Assembly: GCF_002949735.1 (NCBI RefSeq)
Contig: NZ_CP026681.1
Coordinates: forward strand, 372,001-436,000
Length of the DNA stretch: 64,000 nt
Direction of reading: 5' to 3'
Source of the DNA: Nostoc sp. 'Peltigera membranacea cyanobiont' N6
Lineage (GTDB): Bacteria; Cyanobacteriota; Cyanobacteriia; Cyanobacteriales; Nostocaceae
The notes under the pieces were generated by a model that searched no databases, had not been told where the DNA came from, and saw only the letters and a program-made list of their open reading frames with translations. Below are positions 1 to 8,904 of the stretch, in pieces. A program made the position numbers and the translations under genes. How positions within the stretch are numbered: position 1 is the first letter of the stretch; each line of letters opens with the position of its first letter.

Positions 1-72
1 TATATGCTTAGTAGATTAAATCGTAAAAGCGAACAATGGCGTGTGTGAGTAGCTAATGCATCATTCAAATTT

Positions 73-1296
73 ATGAAATCACCTTTTATTGCTCAAAGTT
101 GGCGGCGACTATTCAAGTCTCTTTTTCCGATTCTCATTTTAATATCCTTTATTACGGTATTGCTGGTAGACAGTTTCGCCCCTGCGATCGCAGAAGGTTG
201 GGGTTTTGGCGCGATCGCACAGCTACCCCGTCAAGAAATTCGCGGGGTTTGGATGACCACCAATGATTTTGACACTCTCAAGGATCGGGAGAAAGTGCAG
301 GATGCGGTGAGTCAATTACGACGGCTGAACTTCAACACAATCTATCCTGTGGTGTGGAATTCTGGTTATGTAATGTATCCGAGTGCGATCGCACAACGTG
401 CGGGTATTCAACCTTTTATCTACAAAGGTTCAGATGGACATGATATTCTTGCAGACCTAATTAACCAAGCCCATCGTAAAGGATTGCTAGTAATTCCCTG
501 GTTTGAATTTGGTTTCATGGCTCCCCCAACGTCGGAACTAGCACTGAATTATCCTGATTGGTTCACACAAAAACGGGATGGTAGCCAAACTTCAAATAGT
601 GCGGCTGGTGAGGTGATGTGGCTCAATCCCTTCCTTCCCCAAGTACAACAGTTCATCACCAACCTCGTGCTGGAAACTGTTAGCCAATATGATGCTGATG
701 GCATTCAGTTTGACGATCATACGAGTTTGCCTTACGAATTTGGCTACGATAAATATACAGTTGCTTTGTACACTAAAGAAACTAAGAATGCTCCTCCAAG
801 GGATGCCCAAGATGCGGCATGGGTAAAGTGGCGGGCAGATAAAATTACGGCATTCATGGTACAACTTAACCAAGCTGTGAAGCAAAGAAAACCACAAGCA
901 ATTTTCTCTGTTTCTCCTAATTATCATGATTTTGCTTACAAGTTTCACCTACAAGATTGGCTGACTTGGATGCGGCAAAATATTGTGGACGAGTTAATTG
1001 TGCAAGTTTATCGTCCCGATATGCAAAGTTTTGTGGCTAATATTTCTCGCCCAGAAATCCAAGAGGCACAAAAAATAATTCCAACTGGAATTGGTATTAT
1101 GGCTGGGTTACGAAATAATCCAGTTCCTATGCAGCAAATTAAGTCTCAGGTGCGGGCTGCTCAAGAACGCGGTCTAGGCGTAACTTTCTTTTATTATGAA
1201 AGTCTTTGGAACGATTCTCTAGAATCCTTAAATGAGCGACAAGTTGGATTTGGAAGTCTCTTTCCATCTCCTGCACTCCGCGCCAGAGTTGAATAA
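73..1296 (+). CDS. Family-10-like glycoside hydrolase (GHL10 type), exported
   Basis: The 407-residue product has a basic start and a hydrophobic segment at about residues 15-36, which fits a signal peptide or anchor. From about residue 55 it reads as the GHL10/DUF187 glycosyl-hydrolase-like TIM barrel. The motif E-I-R-G-V-W-M-T opens the barrel, D-G-I-Q-F-D-D-H lies near residue 215, and Q-V-Y-R-P and G-I-M-A-G-L come further on. Family members are thought to act on cell-envelope or extracellular polysaccharide. The substrate cannot be read from the sequence. The ATG at 73 directly precedes the basic start of the signal sequence. It appears to stand alone, with repeat-derived sequence downstream. 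Confidence 0.85.
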   Translation: MKSPFIAQSWRRLFKSLFPILILISFITVLLVDSFAPAIAEGWGFGAIAQLPRQEIRGVWMTTNDFDTLKDREKVQDAVSQLRRLNFNTIYPVVWNSGYVMYPSAIAQRAGIQPFIYKGSDGHDILADLINQAHRKGLLVIPWFEFGFMAPPTSELALNYPDWFTQKRDGSQTSNSAAGEVMWLNPFLPQVQQFITNLVLETVSQYDADGIQFDDHTSLPYEFGYDKYTVALYTKETKNAPPRDAQDAAWVKWRADKITAFMVQLNQAVKQRKPQAIFSVSPNYHDFAYKFHLQDWLTWMRQNIVDELIVQVYRPDMQSFVANISRPEIQEAQKIIPTGIGIMAGLRNNPVPMQQIKSQVRAAQERGLGVTFFYYESLWNDSLESLNERQVGFGSLFPSPALRARVE

Positions 1297-1635
1297 CTTT
1301 GTCTGTTTAATTTAAGTTCGACGAAGTTAATAAAATTCACTTTGAGGACTTACGCAAAGGTAAGTGTTTTTGTCATTACAAGCGTTGACGTAGCCTCTCA
1401 AAGAGAAGCAAAGTAATCTCGTCAAGACTGGGATTGCTTTACTAGGCTACGTTTCGCTGGTAATTGGTAATTAGTTAGACAGTACATCAGTTTGGGAATA
1501 CTGAGAACTAGGGTAATGGATTGCTGCAATCCTTTGAGATAGAAATAGTTCCAGCCTTTCCCCTAAAGCACTGTCTTTCTAGGATTTTAAATATTATGAA
1601 AACCGTTCAAGGTCTAAATTAGAGAACTCAAAAAT
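1297..1635. other. Intergenic region with dispersed repeat debris
   Basis: This spacer has no convincing gene. Around 1380-1450 it carries sequence of the type that contains GAAGCAAAGTAAT and GGGATTGCTTT, resembling repeat debris near 57560-57615. The phrase GAGGACTTACGCAAA near 1344 has a complementary relative near 57805. Confidence 0.5.
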
Positions 1636-1938
1636 CTACTCATAGTCCACATCTGCAAATATAGATTTTAAATCCCGATAACCGCTAACTACTCGTACAA
1701 TCACAACACTATCTTCAAAAACTCGATAAAAAATAATGTAGCCATCTAAGGGTATTCCTCTAAGGCTTGGATCAAAATTGGCGTAGCTTCGTCCTATATT
1801 CGGGAATTGAGCTATGTTTTGGCACTTCTTATTAAATCCTTGAATAAATCTTTCCCCTGCGTTGATATTGCTAACTAGAAAATAATCTAAAATTTCATCT
1901 AAATCTTGGCTTGCTTCTTTGGCAATAAAATATTCCAT
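1636..1938 (-). CDS. ParE/RelE-superfamily toxin
   Basis: The 100-residue basic protein has the ParE/RelE fold signature: an N-terminal A-S-Q-D-L-D-E-I helix, a central G-R-S-Y-A segment, and the C-terminal strand pattern Y-I-I-F-Y-R-V followed by I-V-R-V-V-S-G-Y-R-D. ParE-type toxins poison gyrase, while RelE-type toxins cleave mRNA on the ribosome. The sequence looks closer to ParE, but the target is inferred. Its ATG shares one base with the stop of the upstream antitoxin gene (TAATG), so the two are translationally coupled. Confidence 0.88.
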   Translation of the reverse strand: MEYFIAKEASQDLDEILDYFLVSNINAGERFIQGFNKKCQNIAQFPNIGRSYANFDPSLRGIPLDGYIIFYRVFEDSVVIVRVVSGYRDLKSIFADVDYE

Positions 1939-2204
1939 TATCCTTGAGTCTCACGCGCTTTGCGTAATTTTTCTGACAGTCGCGCCATCACCACTTCACC
2001 ATCTATTACGTCTCCACTTTCAATAGAAGCAAGCCCAACAGCTATTTTTTTCTGGGTTTCTTCTTCCCATTCCTGATAACCCTTCTCCCATTCTTCCAGC
2101 AGTTTCAATGCTTTAACAATCACATCTTCAGCATTTTCATATCTACCTGTAGCAATTCGGGTTTGTATAAATTGCTCGTATTCCGCCTTAAGTTGGATGT
2201 TCAT
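1938..2204 (-). CDS. ParD-type antitoxin
   Basis: The 88-residue protein has a short N-terminal DNA-binding-like segment, with Y-E-Q-F-I-Q-T-R-I followed by G-R-Y-E-N-A-E-D-V-I as in ParD ribbon-helix-helix antitoxins. An acidic, Trp/Glu-rich helical tail probably wraps the toxin. It lies first in the operon and overlaps the toxin start by one base. By family knowledge it neutralises the toxin and represses the operon. The operator was not identified. Confidence 0.85.
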   Translation of the reverse strand: MNIQLKAEYEQFIQTRIATGRYENAEDVIVKALKLLEEWEKGYQEWEEETQKKIAVGLASIESGDVIDGEVVMARLSEKLRKARETQG

Positions 2205-2252
2205 AATTTTTATCCCTAGTTAGTTAAGAGCATTCCCTAAACTATGCTTTAA

Positions 2253-2552
2253 AATCTATCTAAATTCATTAAAGCCTTAACTTATGCTTCTTACCGAACT
2301 CATAGGCTGGGAGCAGTTTGGGAACGTCAAAGACTCTCTGTTCCATTGGGTGGTAATTTGGCTAGGTTTGAGGCGAGAGCATTAGTGTTGATAGCAAATG
2401 TTGAGCAATTTCCGACAGTAGAGTTAGCTTTTGCTTGGACAAGAGATAGAAACGCCCCATTGATTTTAGGACACATGAATTTCTTTTTAGCGTTTGATAT
2501 GTGCTTCTATCGTTCTGAATTAGTGTTTGAAATTAGCCCTAAAATAGCCTGA
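2253..2552 (+). pseudogene. Retropepsin-like protein, C-terminal fragment
   Basis: An open frame without an ATG runs from just after a stop near 2250 to 2552. It ends in G-H-M-N-F-F-L-A-F-D-M-C-F-Y-R-S, a pattern I associate with the C-terminal half of cyanobacterial retropepsin-like aspartic protease domains. The catalytic D-S/T-G half is missing. Only a TTG at 2346 could serve as a start, giving 68 residues with no ribosome-binding site. A remnant is the best reading. The family assignment is from memory of the motif and is moderately secure. Confidence 0.5.
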
Positions 2553-2605
2553 TGGAAATAGTGAAACCCAACATTATATTAGGTTAACGCTGGGTTTCAC
2601 TGCAT

Positions 2606-3343
2606 TCAACTACCTTGATTCGGCGGTATTTGTTCCGGTGGTGTTTCCGCCGGGGGAGCGAGTACCGCATCCGGCGCGATTTCTTCTACAGAAATCGGTT
2701 GCTTATCCTCAATTTCAAAATCTGGTTGCGCTGCTTCCACCAGTTCAGGAGATGGGGGATGTGGTGGAATCGCTTCGGGTACAATCTCAGTTTTTGCTTC
2801 GGTGTCGGTAGTAATTGTCTGCGGTGCTGGTTGTTCTGGTATGACAATAGTTTTGTCGATAATCTCAAGAGCAGGTTGCTCTACCAGAACAGAAGTAATG
2901 TCTTCAGGTTTGGGGCTTGTGGGTGGCTTTTTATTCCCAGTCTGTTGCACCTTGTCTTTCGCGCCACTAAAGGTACTACCAAGACCTTTTTGCAACTGGC
3001 CCAGCTTTTCCTGAAGGGAAAACTTATTCACCTGTTCTTGAATGCCAGTTTTCACCGTCTCAGCACTAGGTACTTGGGTTTGTTGTGCCTGGGGGGTCAG
3101 TTGGCGACGTAATGATAGAGTTTGCCAACCAAACCAAACCAAAAGAGCCACACTAGCCACATGACCCAGCAACAAACCTCCAGTAATGCGTGGTGCAAAC
3201 ACCCATAAGACTAAAGCATAGAATAGTCCCACACCACTCCAGATAAAGTCATTCTTACGGTGGATTTCTGGAAAAAAGAAAGCTGCTATATAGATGGCTA
3301 AACTACCAAGACCTACTACTAAAGCTAGGATATATGCCAGCAT
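2606..3343 (-). CDS. Ycf66 family membrane protein
   Basis: The 245-residue protein begins with two or three membrane helices (about residues 3-23, 35-52 and 57-75) carrying Y-I-A-A-F-F-F-P-E-I-H-R-K-N-D-F and R-I-T-G-G-L-L-L-G-H, typical of Ycf66. A long Pro/Glu/Thr-rich tail from about residue 85 is probably soluble and disordered. Ycf66 proteins occur in cyanobacteria and some plastids; their role is unknown. A heptanucleotide repeat cluster lies immediately upstream. Confidence 0.85.
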   Translation of the reverse strand: MLAYILALVVGLGSLAIYIAAFFFPEIHRKNDFIWSGVGLFYALVLWVFAPRITGGLLLGHVASVALLVWFGWQTLSLRRQLTPQAQQTQVPSAETVKTGIQEQVNKFSLQEKLGQLQKGLGSTFSGAKDKVQQTGNKKPPTSPKPEDITSVLVEQPALEIIDKTIVIPEQPAPQTITTDTEAKTEIVPEAIPPHPPSPELVEAAQPDFEIEDKQPISVEEIAPDAVLAPPAETPPEQIPPNQGS

Positions 3344-3360
3344 TATTTGGTTACTCCTTT

Positions 3361-3508
3361 GACTAGGGATTGGGGACTGGGTATTGGGGACTGGGTATTG
3401 GGTATTGGGGACTGGGTATTGGGTATTGGGTATTAGGAAGAAAAACTAATTTAGTAAATTAAATTCTTTCCTAGTCCCCAGTCGCCAATCCCCAGTCCCT
3501 AGTCCCTC
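3361..3508. repeat. STRR-type heptanucleotide repeats, inverted halves
   Basis: Degenerate copies of GGGGACT/GGGTATT on the left (about 3366-3440) face the complementary CCCCAGT/CCCTAGT copies on the right (about 3474-3507), so the region can fold into a long imperfect hairpin. This matches the known cyanobacterial STRR1 repeats, consensus CCCCA(A/G)T. It sits between the divergent ycf66-like gene and gnd. Confidence 0.8.
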
Positions 3509-3693
3509 AACTAACAATTTTGCAAATTTTGCCAGTCAATTGTTGATTTAGATACAATTTAAAATTAATTATCCATGCTAGTTGTGGATTTTTGCCCTTT
3601 ATTCAAGTCTTAAGGTCTTCTTTAGGGGAGAACGGAAAATATCGGACTACCCTTATAGGTAAAGGATCTGCAAGAGTTAGCCAGAAATTTTTT

Positions 3694-5124
3694 ATGACAC
3701 TACAAAGCTTTGGTGTGATTGGATTAGCCGTTATGGGTGAGAACATCGCTCTCAACGTTGAGCGCAATGGCTTCCCAATTGCAGTTTACAACCGCTCCCG
3801 CGAAAAAACGGATGCGTTTATGGCGCAGCGTGCGCCAGGAAGGAACGTCAAAGCCGCTTTTACTCTGGAAGAATTCGTCGCCTTATTGGAACGTCCCCGC
3901 AAAATTCTAGTAATGGTGCAAGCTGGTAAGCCAGTGGATGCGGTGATTGCTCAACTAAAACCTTTGTTAGACGAAGGCGATATCATTATCGACGGTGGCA
4001 ACTCTTGGTTTGAAGATACAGAACGACGCACTCAGGAATTAGAACCGGCTGGGCTTCGGTATCTTGGTATGGGTGTCAGTGGCGGTGAAGAAGGGGCGCT
4101 CAACGGCCCTTCACTAATGCCCGGAGGTACAACAAGCTCTTACGAGTTTCTATCACCAATTTTCAACAAAATTGCTGCCCAAGTCGATGATGGCCCTTGT
4201 GTAACCTATATTGGCCCCGGTGGTTCTGGCCATTATGTCAAAATGGTACACAACGGTATTGAGTATGGCGATATGCAGCTAATTGCTGAAGCCTACGACT
4301 TGCTGAAAAATGTCGCTGGATTAAACCCTAGTCAGCTACATGATGTGTTTGCTGAATGGAACACCACCGATGAACTCGATTCATTTTTGATTGAGATTAC
4401 GAAGAATATCTTCCCATATATTGACCCAGAAACAAATAAACCCCTGGTGGATTTGATTGTTGATGCAGCAGGTCAAAAGGGAACTGGACGCTGGACTGTG
4501 CAAACTGCATTGGAATTGGGAGTTGCTATTCCCACAATTACAGCCGCAGTTAATGCCCGGATTATTTCTTCGATTAAAGACGAGCGGGTTGCAGCATCGA
4601 AAGTCCTCACAGGCCCCAGTGGCAAGTATGACGGGCAAACTAAGGACTTTATCAACAAAGTACGCGATGCTCTCTATTGCTCAAAAATCTGTTCTTATGC
4701 TCAAGGGATGGCGTTGCTATCCACAGCTTCCAAAACATATAACTGGAATTTGGATCTGGGCGAAATGGCGCGGATTTGGAAGGGCGGTTGTATTATTCGC
4801 GCTCGCTTTTTGAATAAGATTAAAAAGGCTTTTAGCGAAAATCCAGCTTTGCCTAACTTGCTGTTAGCTCCCGAATTTAAGCAGACAATTCTCGACAGAC
4901 AGACTGCTTGGCGGGAAGTAATTGCGACAGCCGCAACAGTAGGAATTCCAGTCCCCGCATTTAGCGCATCCTTGGATTATTTTGACAGCTATCGCCGCGA
5001 TCGCTTACCTCAAAATCTAACTCAAGCACAACGCGACTACTTCGGCGCACATACCTACCTACGTCTTGACAAACCCGGAAGTTTCCATACTGAATGGGTA
5101 CCTATTGCTGAAGCTAAGAAGTAA
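3694..5124 (+). CDS. gnd: 6-phosphogluconate dehydrogenase, decarboxylating
   Basis: This enzyme converts 6-phosphogluconate to ribulose 5-phosphate, CO2 and NADPH in the oxidative pentose phosphate pathway, the main source of reductant for cyanobacteria in darkness and for heterocysts. The 476-residue product has the NADP-binding G-L-A-V-M-G-E-N near its start, N-R-S at the nucleotide site, I-I-D-G-G-N-S, S-G-G-E-E-G-A, and the signature G-H-Y-V-K-M-V-H-N-G-I-E-Y with its catalytic Lys. The ATG at 3694 is chosen over an upstream TTG at 3592 because it matches the usual family length and N-terminus. It is followed by a strong terminator. Confidence 0.97.
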   Translation: MTLQSFGVIGLAVMGENIALNVERNGFPIAVYNRSREKTDAFMAQRAPGRNVKAAFTLEEFVALLERPRKILVMVQAGKPVDAVIAQLKPLLDEGDIIIDGGNSWFEDTERRTQELEPAGLRYLGMGVSGGEEGALNGPSLMPGGTTSSYEFLSPIFNKIAAQVDDGPCVTYIGPGGSGHYVKMVHNGIEYGDMQLIAEAYDLLKNVAGLNPSQLHDVFAEWNTTDELDSFLIEITKNIFPYIDPETNKPLVDLIVDAAGQKGTGRWTVQTALELGVAIPTITAAVNARIISSIKDERVAASKVLTGPSGKYDGQTKDFINKVRDALYCSKICSYAQGMALLSTASKTYNWNLDLGEMARIWKGGCIIRARFLNKIKKAFSENPALPNLLLAPEFKQTILDRQTAWREVIATAATVGIPVPAFSASLDYFDSYRRDRLPQNLTQAQRDYFGAHTYLRLDKPGSFHTEWVPIAEAKK

Positions 5125-5188
5125 GCTTTTGCACATCTGTATCAAAATATTGTGAAAGGTTAGTCAGTTTTCTAAATACAGATTTCAA

Positions 5189-5219
5189 AGTGGCTCTGAG
5201 TTTCAGAGCCACTTTTTTT
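5189..5219 (+). terminator. Rho-independent terminator of gnd
   Basis: An 11-bp perfect stem (AGTGGCTCTGA pairing with TCAGAGCCACT) with a 3-nt loop is followed by a run of seven T, 65 bases after the gnd stop. Confidence 0.92.
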
Positions 5220-5253
5220 AACGTCAGTAGGCGAGCGAGAAAATTTATAAATA

Positions 5254-6283
5254 TTACAGCAATTTTCAGGTAATTGAACCACAAACTAAGTTAGACTGAA
5301 GAGATAATATTGTATGAATAGATGCCAGTATCTTACTCAAAGGATTTGCGTGAGCGTGTGATTATGGCGTGGGAAGCGAAAGAAGGCTCTCAACGCCAGT
5401 TGGCACAAAGATTCAAAGTGAGTTTGTCATTTGTAAGAAACCTACTGCGTCAGTATCGGGTAAATGGACAAATCGAGGCAAAACGACGTGGAGGATATCA
5501 AAAGCCAACGATTCAAAACGAGCATCTGGGCTTTATCCAGTCTTTAGTTGAGGGAAAAAATGATTTGCTACTTAGAGAATTATGCGATCGCTATGCAGAA
5601 CGCACAGGGCTTAGTGTAAGTATTACTACAATGCATCGTGCGGTAGAAAAATTAGGCTTGCGGTGTAAAAAAAAAGTCTTTACGCCAGCGAGCAAGATAC
5701 CCCAAGAGTACAAGAGTTAAGACATGACTATCGTCGAACTTTAGATAAAATTGATGTTAGAAACCTGATATTTGTCGATGAGGCTGGATTGAGTTTATCA
5801 ATGTCACGCTTGTTTGCTAGAGCAGTGAATGGTGAAAGAGCAGTTGGCAGTATACCTGGAAACAAGGGTGGAAACGTTTCTTTGATTGGTGCTTTAAGCC
5901 TTGATGGACTGGTTGCAGCGATGACTGTACCAGGAAGTACAAATACTGATGTATTCCTCACTTATGTAACTGAGATATTAATACCTCAGTTATGGAAAGG
6001 GGCGATCGTGGTCATGGATAATCTCCGGGTTCATCACGCCGAACGTGTAAGAGTTGCAATTGAGTCGGTCGGTGCAAAAGTAAAGTTTTTGCCTCCCTAC
6101 TCTCCAGATTTATCCCCCATAGAACTGTGTTGGTCGAAACTCAAGCAATTTCTTCGTTCCTGTGAAGCACGCACACTAGAATCACTTGATCAAGCAATGG
6201 CTCTTGCTGTCAATTACATTACCGAAGATGATGCCTTCGGTTGGTTCAACCACTGTGGTCTATTTACATGAAAATTGCTGTAA
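5254..6283 (+). mobile_element. IS630-type insertion sequence, apparently complete
   Basis: The element of roughly 1.03 kb has matching terminal inverted repeats: TTACAGCAATTTTCAGGTA at 5254-5272 and its complement, with one mismatch, at 6265-6283. It encloses a single frameshifted transposase. IS630 elements insert at TA, and AT-rich sequence containing TA flanks both ends. The exact outer edges are uncertain by a few bases. No passenger gene is present. Confidence 0.85.
5322..6271 (+). CDS. IS630 family transposase, -1 frameshift product
   Basis: The first frame (5322-5720, 132 residues) holds the helix-turn-helix half with D-L-R-E-R-V and R-F-K-V-S-L-S-F-V. The second frame carries the DDE catalytic half: F-V-D-E-A-G, V-V-M-D-N-L-R-V-H-H, and S-P-D-L-S-P-I-E-L-C-W. 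A run of nine A at about 5667-5675 lies where a -1 slip joins the frames to give K-K-S-L-Y-A-S-E-Q-D. All three catalytic acidic residues are present. Programmed -1 frameshifting at A-runs is known for cyanobacterial IS630 elements, so this is probably functional, although a simple mutation cannot be excluded. Confidence 0.85.
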
Positions 6284-6399
6284 ATATATAGATATAGTGA
6301 AAAGTTAACTAGAGCTATTAGAGTCAAACTTGATAGGTTTTATACTGTAGTTACCCTTTTCTCTCTTAACTTTAACGCCATCAATAACAGCATAAGTGA

Positions 6400-6449
6400 G
6401 CTTGAGCGTGGAAAATGGCGATCGCTCCTTCACTTATCCACGCTCAAGC
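6400..6449. terminator. Hairpin downstream of the OCP gene
   Basis: A 13-bp stem (GCTTGAGCGTGGA with TCCACGCTCAAGC) encloses a loop that contains a HIP1-like GCGATCGC. It lies 17 bases beyond the OCP stop. No T-run follows, so it may be an RNA-end stabilising hairpin and not a classical terminator. Confidence 0.55.
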
Positions 6450-6466
6450 AAAAACTAATCTAGCTT

Positions 6467-7429
6467 CTACTTACGTACTAAGTTGAGAAGTTCTTTAGGA
6501 GAAGCAAGCAAGTCAATCGCTACGAAGAAGATTTTGCCTTGGGGATCGAGCAAAAACCGCCATGCAATATTCATTCCTACACTCGCACCGAACCAAGGGG
6601 TTTGAACTTTACCTGTGACTTTAACTTGAGTATAGTTATCTTCCACTGGCTCAGATATACCACGCTCTGGTATCATCTTTAATCCCTGGCATTCTTCACG
6701 CATATAAGCGCGGATTCCATCTTGACCAATAATTGGTCTTTCAAAAGGAGGTTGCAAAGCACCTTCAGAAGTAAACAGAGCAACAGCAGCATCAAAGTCG
6801 TTGGCATTCATGTTGTTGATATAGCCAAGCACTGTGGGGTTGGCGATCCCCTCAATGGTGACTTTAGTCCGAAATGCTGGTGCAGTGGGTGGAGACACAG
6901 GCTCTGAGACTTTTTTGTAACTACCGGGAGCATTCGGGTCAAATCCCATGCTCACTACAGTATTGCGAAGAATTGTAATTTGTTGACCGGAATCAGCATT
7001 CCTGATTGCTTCTAATACATCAGCAGCCTTGGCAGAAAGTTTGTAGCCTTCTGGAATAGGAGCGACAATTCCCTGAGCCATCCATTCTCCTAATTGATAC
7101 CAAAAGCCCAACTTGATGTTCACGGTGAAGGATGCATAGGAACGACAGAGGGGAGAGTCAGCACGGTTAGCTAAATCATACATAACTCGTGTTTGAGCCT
7201 CGAAAGGCATCTGCTTAATTTGTTCGAGTAAGCCTTGTGCGAGGATCATGTTAGCTGCTCCGGGAGCGGCAACCGTAATACTTCTACCCATCTCGGTATA
7301 AGCAAACCAGAGTAATGCTAGTTGATCTTCAGCATTGAGTTGAGAGAATGATTCGACAACTGCTGGAACAACATCAGCAACTAACGTGCCGGGAAAAATA
7401 CTTTGAGCCGACTTGATGGTAAAAGACAT
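6467..7429 (-). CDS. ocp: Orange carotenoid protein (full length)
   Basis: OCP is the blue-light-activated carotenoid protein that binds phycobilisomes and quenches excess excitation. The 320-residue product has the all-helical N-terminal carotenoid domain (M-S-F-T-I-K-S-A-Q-S-I-F to about residue 165) with the conserved L-A-L-L-W-F-A-Y-T-E-M-G segment. A linker (G-F-D-P-N-A-P-G-S-Y) leads to an NTF2-like C-terminal domain from about 195 onward containing W-F-G-A-S-V-G-M-N and I-A-W-R-F. The ATG at 7429 is chosen because it gives the canonical N-terminus; the frame stays open for 31 more codons upstream. A fluorescence recovery protein gene was not found in the window. Confidence 0.96.
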   Translation of the reverse strand: MSFTIKSAQSIFPGTLVADVVPAVVESFSQLNAEDQLALLWFAYTEMGRSITVAAPGAANMILAQGLLEQIKQMPFEAQTRVMYDLANRADSPLCRSYASFTVNIKLGFWYQLGEWMAQGIVAPIPEGYKLSAKAADVLEAIRNADSGQQITILRNTVVSMGFDPNAPGSYKKVSEPVSPPTAPAFRTKVTIEGIANPTVLGYINNMNANDFDAAVALFTSEGALQPPFERPIIGQDGIRAYMREECQGLKMIPERGISEPVEDNYTQVKVTGKVQTPWFGASVGMNIAWRFLLDPQGKIFFVAIDLLASPKELLNLVRK

Positions 7430-8204
7430 AGCAGATATTCCCAAAAAAATTACGGTTCTATAGAATGTGAAGTCAAATGTGCAAAGACGTAGGGAAATGC
7501 GTTTAGCTGTTAATAAAGGCACTAAACAGTCTGGGTATAGGGCGTTTTAGATATGCTTTACCAAAGCTATGGGGGGTTGAGTTTGGATACTCGGCAAAGC
7601 ACATTGAAGACCCAACTACATAGTTATTTAGAAAACCTTGGTTAACAGTGGTTTAACGCATTTATCTGGTTTTTGTATCTTTATGTAAAGAAACATAACA
7701 AACTCGTTACAAATAAGCAAGACTTCTTTACTTTTCCTTCGATAATTTTTGTTTATAAGAGTTATAAGTTTTAATTAAGCTCTATTCAAGATAATTGATG
7801 TCTTTGTATGCATTGACTTTCAAGAGCATTCGCATATCTTTCGATGTATCAAATTTCCACAAACAATCCTTCACTGAACTTCTTGCGCCGTCGCTTATCT
7901 TCTCGCACAAATGCAAAATACCCGACCAGAACGGTACGGTTCTCACTACTATTGGTTAGTGTCAAGTACTTGCAAAGAATATTTACAATACGTTATATTC
8001 ATTTACAGATAACAAATAAAAACTTCACTATTGACTAACGCGGTCAGTTCAACAGATTTGCAATTGAACTCAAGCTTTATGTTTTGGCAATGATTGGTTT
8101 TGTCTTAACTCATTGCCTTGGAAGTTTTCACGGGACAAACTAGCTTTTAGAGAAGACTACAAATTTTCTCCAGTTGACAAATAAAACAATTTAGAGGCAA
8201 ACTA
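7430..8204. other. 775-bp divergent intergenic region
   Basis: It lies between the divergent OCP gene and the small gene at 8205 and should hold both promoters. It is AT-rich. A 64-codon open frame at 7844-8038 has no ribosome-binding site and unconvincing composition, so it is not called. Confidence 0.5.
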
Positions 8205-8444
8205 ATGAAAACTGATTTTGATTACCCCAGAAAAGATTTGATTGGAGCAGTGGTTTTTAGACCTGATTTCAACAACTTTGAGACCATCAATGCAAATCAA
8301 GCGTGGTCATTGTTTTTCAGTGCCGGTCAAGATGATAAGGGACTGGGACAAGAAATCGAATTAGGCAGGTTTTTTACCAACCTCTTAATCGCTATTGGAG
8401 TAACTGGAATTCTGTGGGCGGTTTACTTCAGCCAATTAGGATGA
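8205..8444 (+). CDS. Small single-helix membrane protein of unknown function
   Basis: The 79-residue protein starts at an ATG 7 bases after AGAGG. Residues 1-50 are polar. One hydrophobic helix (L-L-I-A-I-G-V-T-G-I-L-W-A-V-Y) sits near the C-terminus. Just before it, E-I-E-L-G-R resembles the E-x-x-N-G-R chlorophyll-binding motif of high-light-inducible proteins, with the Asn replaced by Leu. A degenerate Hli-like role beside OCP is attractive but only inferred. Confidence 0.6.
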   Translation: MKTDFDYPRKDLIGAVVFRPDFNNFETINANQAWSLFFSAGQDDKGLGQEIELGRFFTNLLIAIGVTGILWAVYFSQLG

Positions 8445-8564
8445 GCAAGTGAGTTCATTTCTAGTATGTGGTAAATTTAATGGAGGTCTTGGATTTGGAT
8501 ACCAGGACTTATTTTCACTGTTTAATACGTCTAAAAAACTCTGTTTAGCTTTGGAAAAAATTCG

Positions 8565-8825
8565 ATGTTGATTGGATTTATAAAGCTTCCTAATTTGTCA
8601 AGGTACTGTGGATACATGGGTTTAGAAGTAGCAGAAATTGTTTCTAAACATCTGGCAGTTCAAAGTAAAACATACGTAATTCAAAATAGAAGGATATTGA
8701 TAAATCAACTTTTAAAGTCTGGTCTAGATTCTCATACAGCAAATCGAACTGTTACTGTACTTGTATCAAGCCCGGTTTTACAATTAAGCAATAAAAACCA
8801 GTTGGCAATTAATTGTAAGGGATAG
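8565..8825 (+). CDS. Hypothetical protein
   Basis: An 86-codon frame with no recognised domain. From about residue 18 it is helix-rich and ends with a hydrophobic T-V-T-V-L-V-S-S-P-V stretch. No convincing ribosome-binding site precedes the ATG at 8565; another ATG at 8616 is possible. It lies between an unknown small gene and trpE. It could be spurious. Confidence 0.3.
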   Translation: MLIGFIKLPNLSRYCGYMGLEVAEIVSKHLAVQSKTYVIQNRRILINQLLKSGLDSHTANRTVTVLVSSPVLQLSNKNQLAINCKG

Positions 8826-8904
8826 TAACTGTAAAGGCATTGAATAACGATATTAGAGGATGTTTGAAAGGTAGGCAATACTTTCGCCACTACTATTCCC
8901 CAGT

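Noticed and set aside
2615..3112. 165-codon plus-strand frame opposite the ycf66-like gene
   Set aside because: It is the complement of the well-supported Ycf66 gene and has an odd Phe/Arg/Cys-rich composition.
7844..8038. 64-codon frame upstream of the small membrane protein
   Set aside because: No ribosome-binding site; basic, irregular composition typical of chance frames in AT-rich spacers.
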